Assembly (NCBI RefSeq): GCF_947504225.1
Contig: NZ_CANNGT010000001.1
Span: 124,001-188,000, forward strand
DNA from: Brumimicrobium ulvae
GTDB taxonomy: Bacteria; Bacteroidota; Bacteroidia; Flavobacteriales_D; Crocinitomicaceae
Direction of reading: 5' to 3'
DNA: 64,000 nucleotides
A program made the position numbers and the translations under genes. Positions 62,161-64,000 of the stretch are shown in pieces. The stretch's first letter is position 1, and each line of letters starts with the position of its first letter. A model generated the notes under the pieces. The model worked only from the letters and a program-made list of their open reading frames with translations, was not told where the DNA came from and did no database searches.

Positions 62161-64000
62161 ATGAAGAACTTATATTCAATCATTACAGTAGTGTTTATAT
62201 CGGGTTCACTTTTCCTTTCTGGACAAGAAAGTGAATCCTTAAAAGCTCAAAAAACACAAGGGAAATACCTTGGTTTATCAACTCCAGTGCGTGATTTACC
62301 TCAAATTCACGATGAATCATCTATGATTTATTACAATGACGAGGCGAAAGTACGAAAGAATAGAGTGCGTCCAAGTTATGTGGATTCAACAGCATTACCC
62401 ATTCAATACGATCCTTTAATGAAAGGAAAAGGAATGGCTGTCAAGATGCATGGAGAAGTAAATTTATTGCAAAACTTTGACGGAATGAATGGAAGTTTTC
62501 CGCCAGACCCTTCAGGTGCAGTAAGTAACGATTATTATGTTCAGGCTGTTAATACTGCTTATCGAATATACAATTTAGACGGGACCCCAGCAACAGGTAT
62601 TATTCAGCTGAGTAATTTATGGCCTGGTTCTTCTAATTCGGGAGATCCGATTGTACTTTGGGATAGACATGCAGAACGATTTGTAGTGACGCAATTCCAA
62701 ACAGGTTCAAATGAAATTCTTTTAGCTGTTTCAGAAACAAGCGATCCAACAGGAGCATATCATTTGTATGCATTTTCTTTCCCTAGTTTTCCGGATTACC
62801 CAAAGTACTCCGTTTGGTCAGACGGATATTACATGACTTCAAACACGAGTAGCAAAGCCGCAGTTGCATTCGAACGTGACAAAATGCTTGTTGGTGATCC
62901 AACAGCTTCGATGATTTCTCTGGATTTACCTTTCCTGTTTTCTGGTTATGGGTTTAAAAGCGTCTTACCTGCTGATGCAGATGGTGATTTACCACCTTAT
63001 GGTACGCCAATCAGTATGTTCTTATTTCAAGATGATGCCTGGAGCAACGGAATACAAAACGACCATATTAAAATATTAAAAATGGAAGTCGATTGGGATA
63101 CGCCAAGCAATTCATCGATTACGGTGGACCAAGAAATCAATACTGCACCATTCAATTCTGTGTTTACCAATTCATGGGATGATATTGAACAGAAAGGAAC
63201 GAGTCAGAAACTGGATGCGATAGCTTCTGTTTTTAATTATCGTGCACAGTACTTAAAATGGCCAGGTTACAACACAGTATTGCTGTGTAAAGTCGTTAAT
63301 CTAGATGGACAAATGACCGCTGGAATTCGCTGGTATGAATTGAGACAAGATACAGACAATATGGATTGGGAAATTCACCAAGAAGGAACCTATTCAATCA
63401 ATGATGGAAATAGTCGATTCTTGGGAAGTATAGCTATGGATTATAATGGTCATATTGGAATGGGCTACTCTGTTTCAGGTCCAACAGAATATGCTGGACT
63501 TGCAGCAACGGGAAGATTCGCAGATGATCCTTTAGGAGAATTTACCTTCAGTGAAACATGGGCGCAAAAAGGCTTGAGTTATCAAACAACCGCCAATCGT
63601 TTTGGAGATTATTCACACATGTCTTTATCGCCAAATGGTCAAGAATTTTGGTATACCGGAGAATATATTGGATATGCTTCATCAAGAAAGACAAGGATTT
63701 TTTCTTTTAACCTGCAAAGTCAACTAGATATCGATGCTGAAGACAAAACAAAAGCACCAACGTTGACTTTGATGCAAGATGATGAATTTATCATTGTTAA
63801 TGGATTGAACCTTCCATCGTCTAAAGAGTTTTATGTCGATTTATTTGACATCAACGGGAAGCAAATTTCAGCGCACAAAAAAGCGGTGGTGAATGGCGAG
63901 TTGAAAACCAAATTTGATAAATCAGGACTTTCAAATGGCGTATACATGGTCCGTATTGGAAAGGAAAATTTTATGCGCGTTGAAAAAATTGTGTTGTACA
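62161..64000 (+). CDS. T9SS type A sorting-domain protein, 3' end cut by window
   Basis: 613 residues visible, running to the window edge. Signal peptide to about residue 22 (LFLSGQE). The mature N-terminal portion (about 90-540) has a repeated pattern with GDPIVLWDRHAERFVVTQFQ, YPKYSVWSDGYYMTSN and NRFGDYSHMSLSPNG, like a sialidase- or propeller-type exported domain; I do not recognise a named family. The C-terminal about 80 residues, from about 533 on (LTLMQDDEFIIVNGLNLPSS, GLSNGVYMVRIGKENFMRV), form a Por-type tail. It ends ...KIVLY, where the natural C-terminus should be one or a few residues further on. Confidence 0.85.
   Translation, partial: MKNLYSIITVVFISGSLFLSGQESESLKAQKTQGKYLGLSTPVRDLPQIHDESSMIYYNDEAKVRKNRVRPSYVDSTALPIQYDPLMKGKGMAVKMHGEVNLLQNFDGMNGSFPPDPSGAVSNDYYVQAVNTAYRIYNLDGTPATGIIQLSNLWPGSSNSGDPIVLWDRHAERFVVTQFQTGSNEILLAVSETSDPTGAYHLYAFSFPSFPDYPKYSVWSDGYYMTSNTSSKAAVAFERDKMLVGDPTASMISLDLPFLFSGYGFKSVLPADADGDLPPYGTPISMFLFQDDAWSNGIQNDHIKILKMEVDWDTPSNSSITVDQEINTAPFNSVFTNSWDDIEQKGTSQKLDAIASVFNYRAQYLKWPGYNTVLLCKVVNLDGQMTAGIRWYELRQDTDNMDWEIHQEGTYSINDGNSRFLGSIAMDYNGHIGMGYSVSGPTEYAGLAATGRFADDPLGEFTFSETWAQKGLSYQTTANRFGDYSHMSLSPNGQEFWYTGEYIGYASSRKTRIFSFNLQSQLDIDAEDKTKAPTLTLMQDDEFIIVNGLNLPSSKEFYVDLFDINGKQISAHKKAVVNGELKTKFDKSGLSNGVYMVRIGKENFMRVEKIVLY

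Overview
This window comes from an AT-rich genome of the phylum Bacteroidota, most likely a member of the Flavobacteriales. The evidence is consistent. Many secreted proteins end in a Por/type IX secretion (T9SS) sorting domain. Outer-membrane barrels, a TonB-dependent receptor and many lipoproteins are present. Promoters fit the Bacteroidota -33 TTG / -7 TAnnTTTG pattern, and purine-rich ribosome binding sites are largely absent. A Crocinitomicaceae/Fluviicola-like source is a guess from gene content, not something proven here. I saw no rRNA, tRNA, CRISPR array, prophage or intact insertion sequence.

Layout. 1-6141: the end of a lytic transglycosylase, facing a compact minus-strand operon of a DUF1800 protein, a DUF1501 protein with a T9SS tail, an outer-membrane barrel and a lipoprotein. 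6313-10478: an EI24-type membrane protein coupled to a 56-residue membrane protein, and a large propeller/Y_Y_Y/SpoIIE phosphatase sensor. 10592-14005: a MazG-like and NUDIX pair, a conserved hypothetical, a probable IS3-type remnant and a DUF4836-like lipoprotein. 14162-14420: an unannotated structured RNA candidate. 14768-28924: a T9SS beta-helix protein, a putative porin, an RND exporter, two tandem paralogous T9SS cargo proteins, a TonB receptor, MazG, a PagL-like deacylase with a GIN-domain lipoprotein, and an NqrM-like Cys-rich protein. 29231-39876: a thioredoxin-like lipid-envelope protein, an ABC ATPase/permease pair, several secreted or membrane proteins and a YpfJ-type metallopeptidase. 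40044-44670: an OhrR-like regulator operon (DoxX, MarR, nitroreductase), a YihY protein, small exported proteins including one made of six 20-residue repeats, and a YkgJ-type Cys-cluster protein. 45046-52491: ClpB, a SUMF1-fold protein, a lone HsdR N-terminal-like protein, an OmpA-family lipoprotein, a lipid A acyltransferase and an M42-like peptidase. 52478-64000: a YigZ protein with an apparent non-AUG start, DAHP synthase/chorismate mutase, IcmF, a coiled-coil protein, ZapA, RNase Y and the start of another T9SS protein.

How the genes work together. Much of the window serves the cell envelope. T9SS cargo, barrels and lipoproteins are interspersed with envelope maintenance genes (acyltransferase, lipid A deacylase, OmpA, lytic transglycosylase, RND and ABC exporters). 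Housekeeping genes (clpB, mazG, aro, icmF, zapA-rny) sit between them.

The strongest candidates for something undescribed are four. The first is the multi-helix RNA at 14196-14420, with its own promoter-like sequence and a terminator built from a long-range helix. The second is the DUF1800/DUF1501/barrel/lipoprotein operon. The third is the non-AUG-started yigZ. The fourth is the ABC ATPase with three altered catalytic motifs. None has been tested by database search here; all statements rest on reading the sequence.
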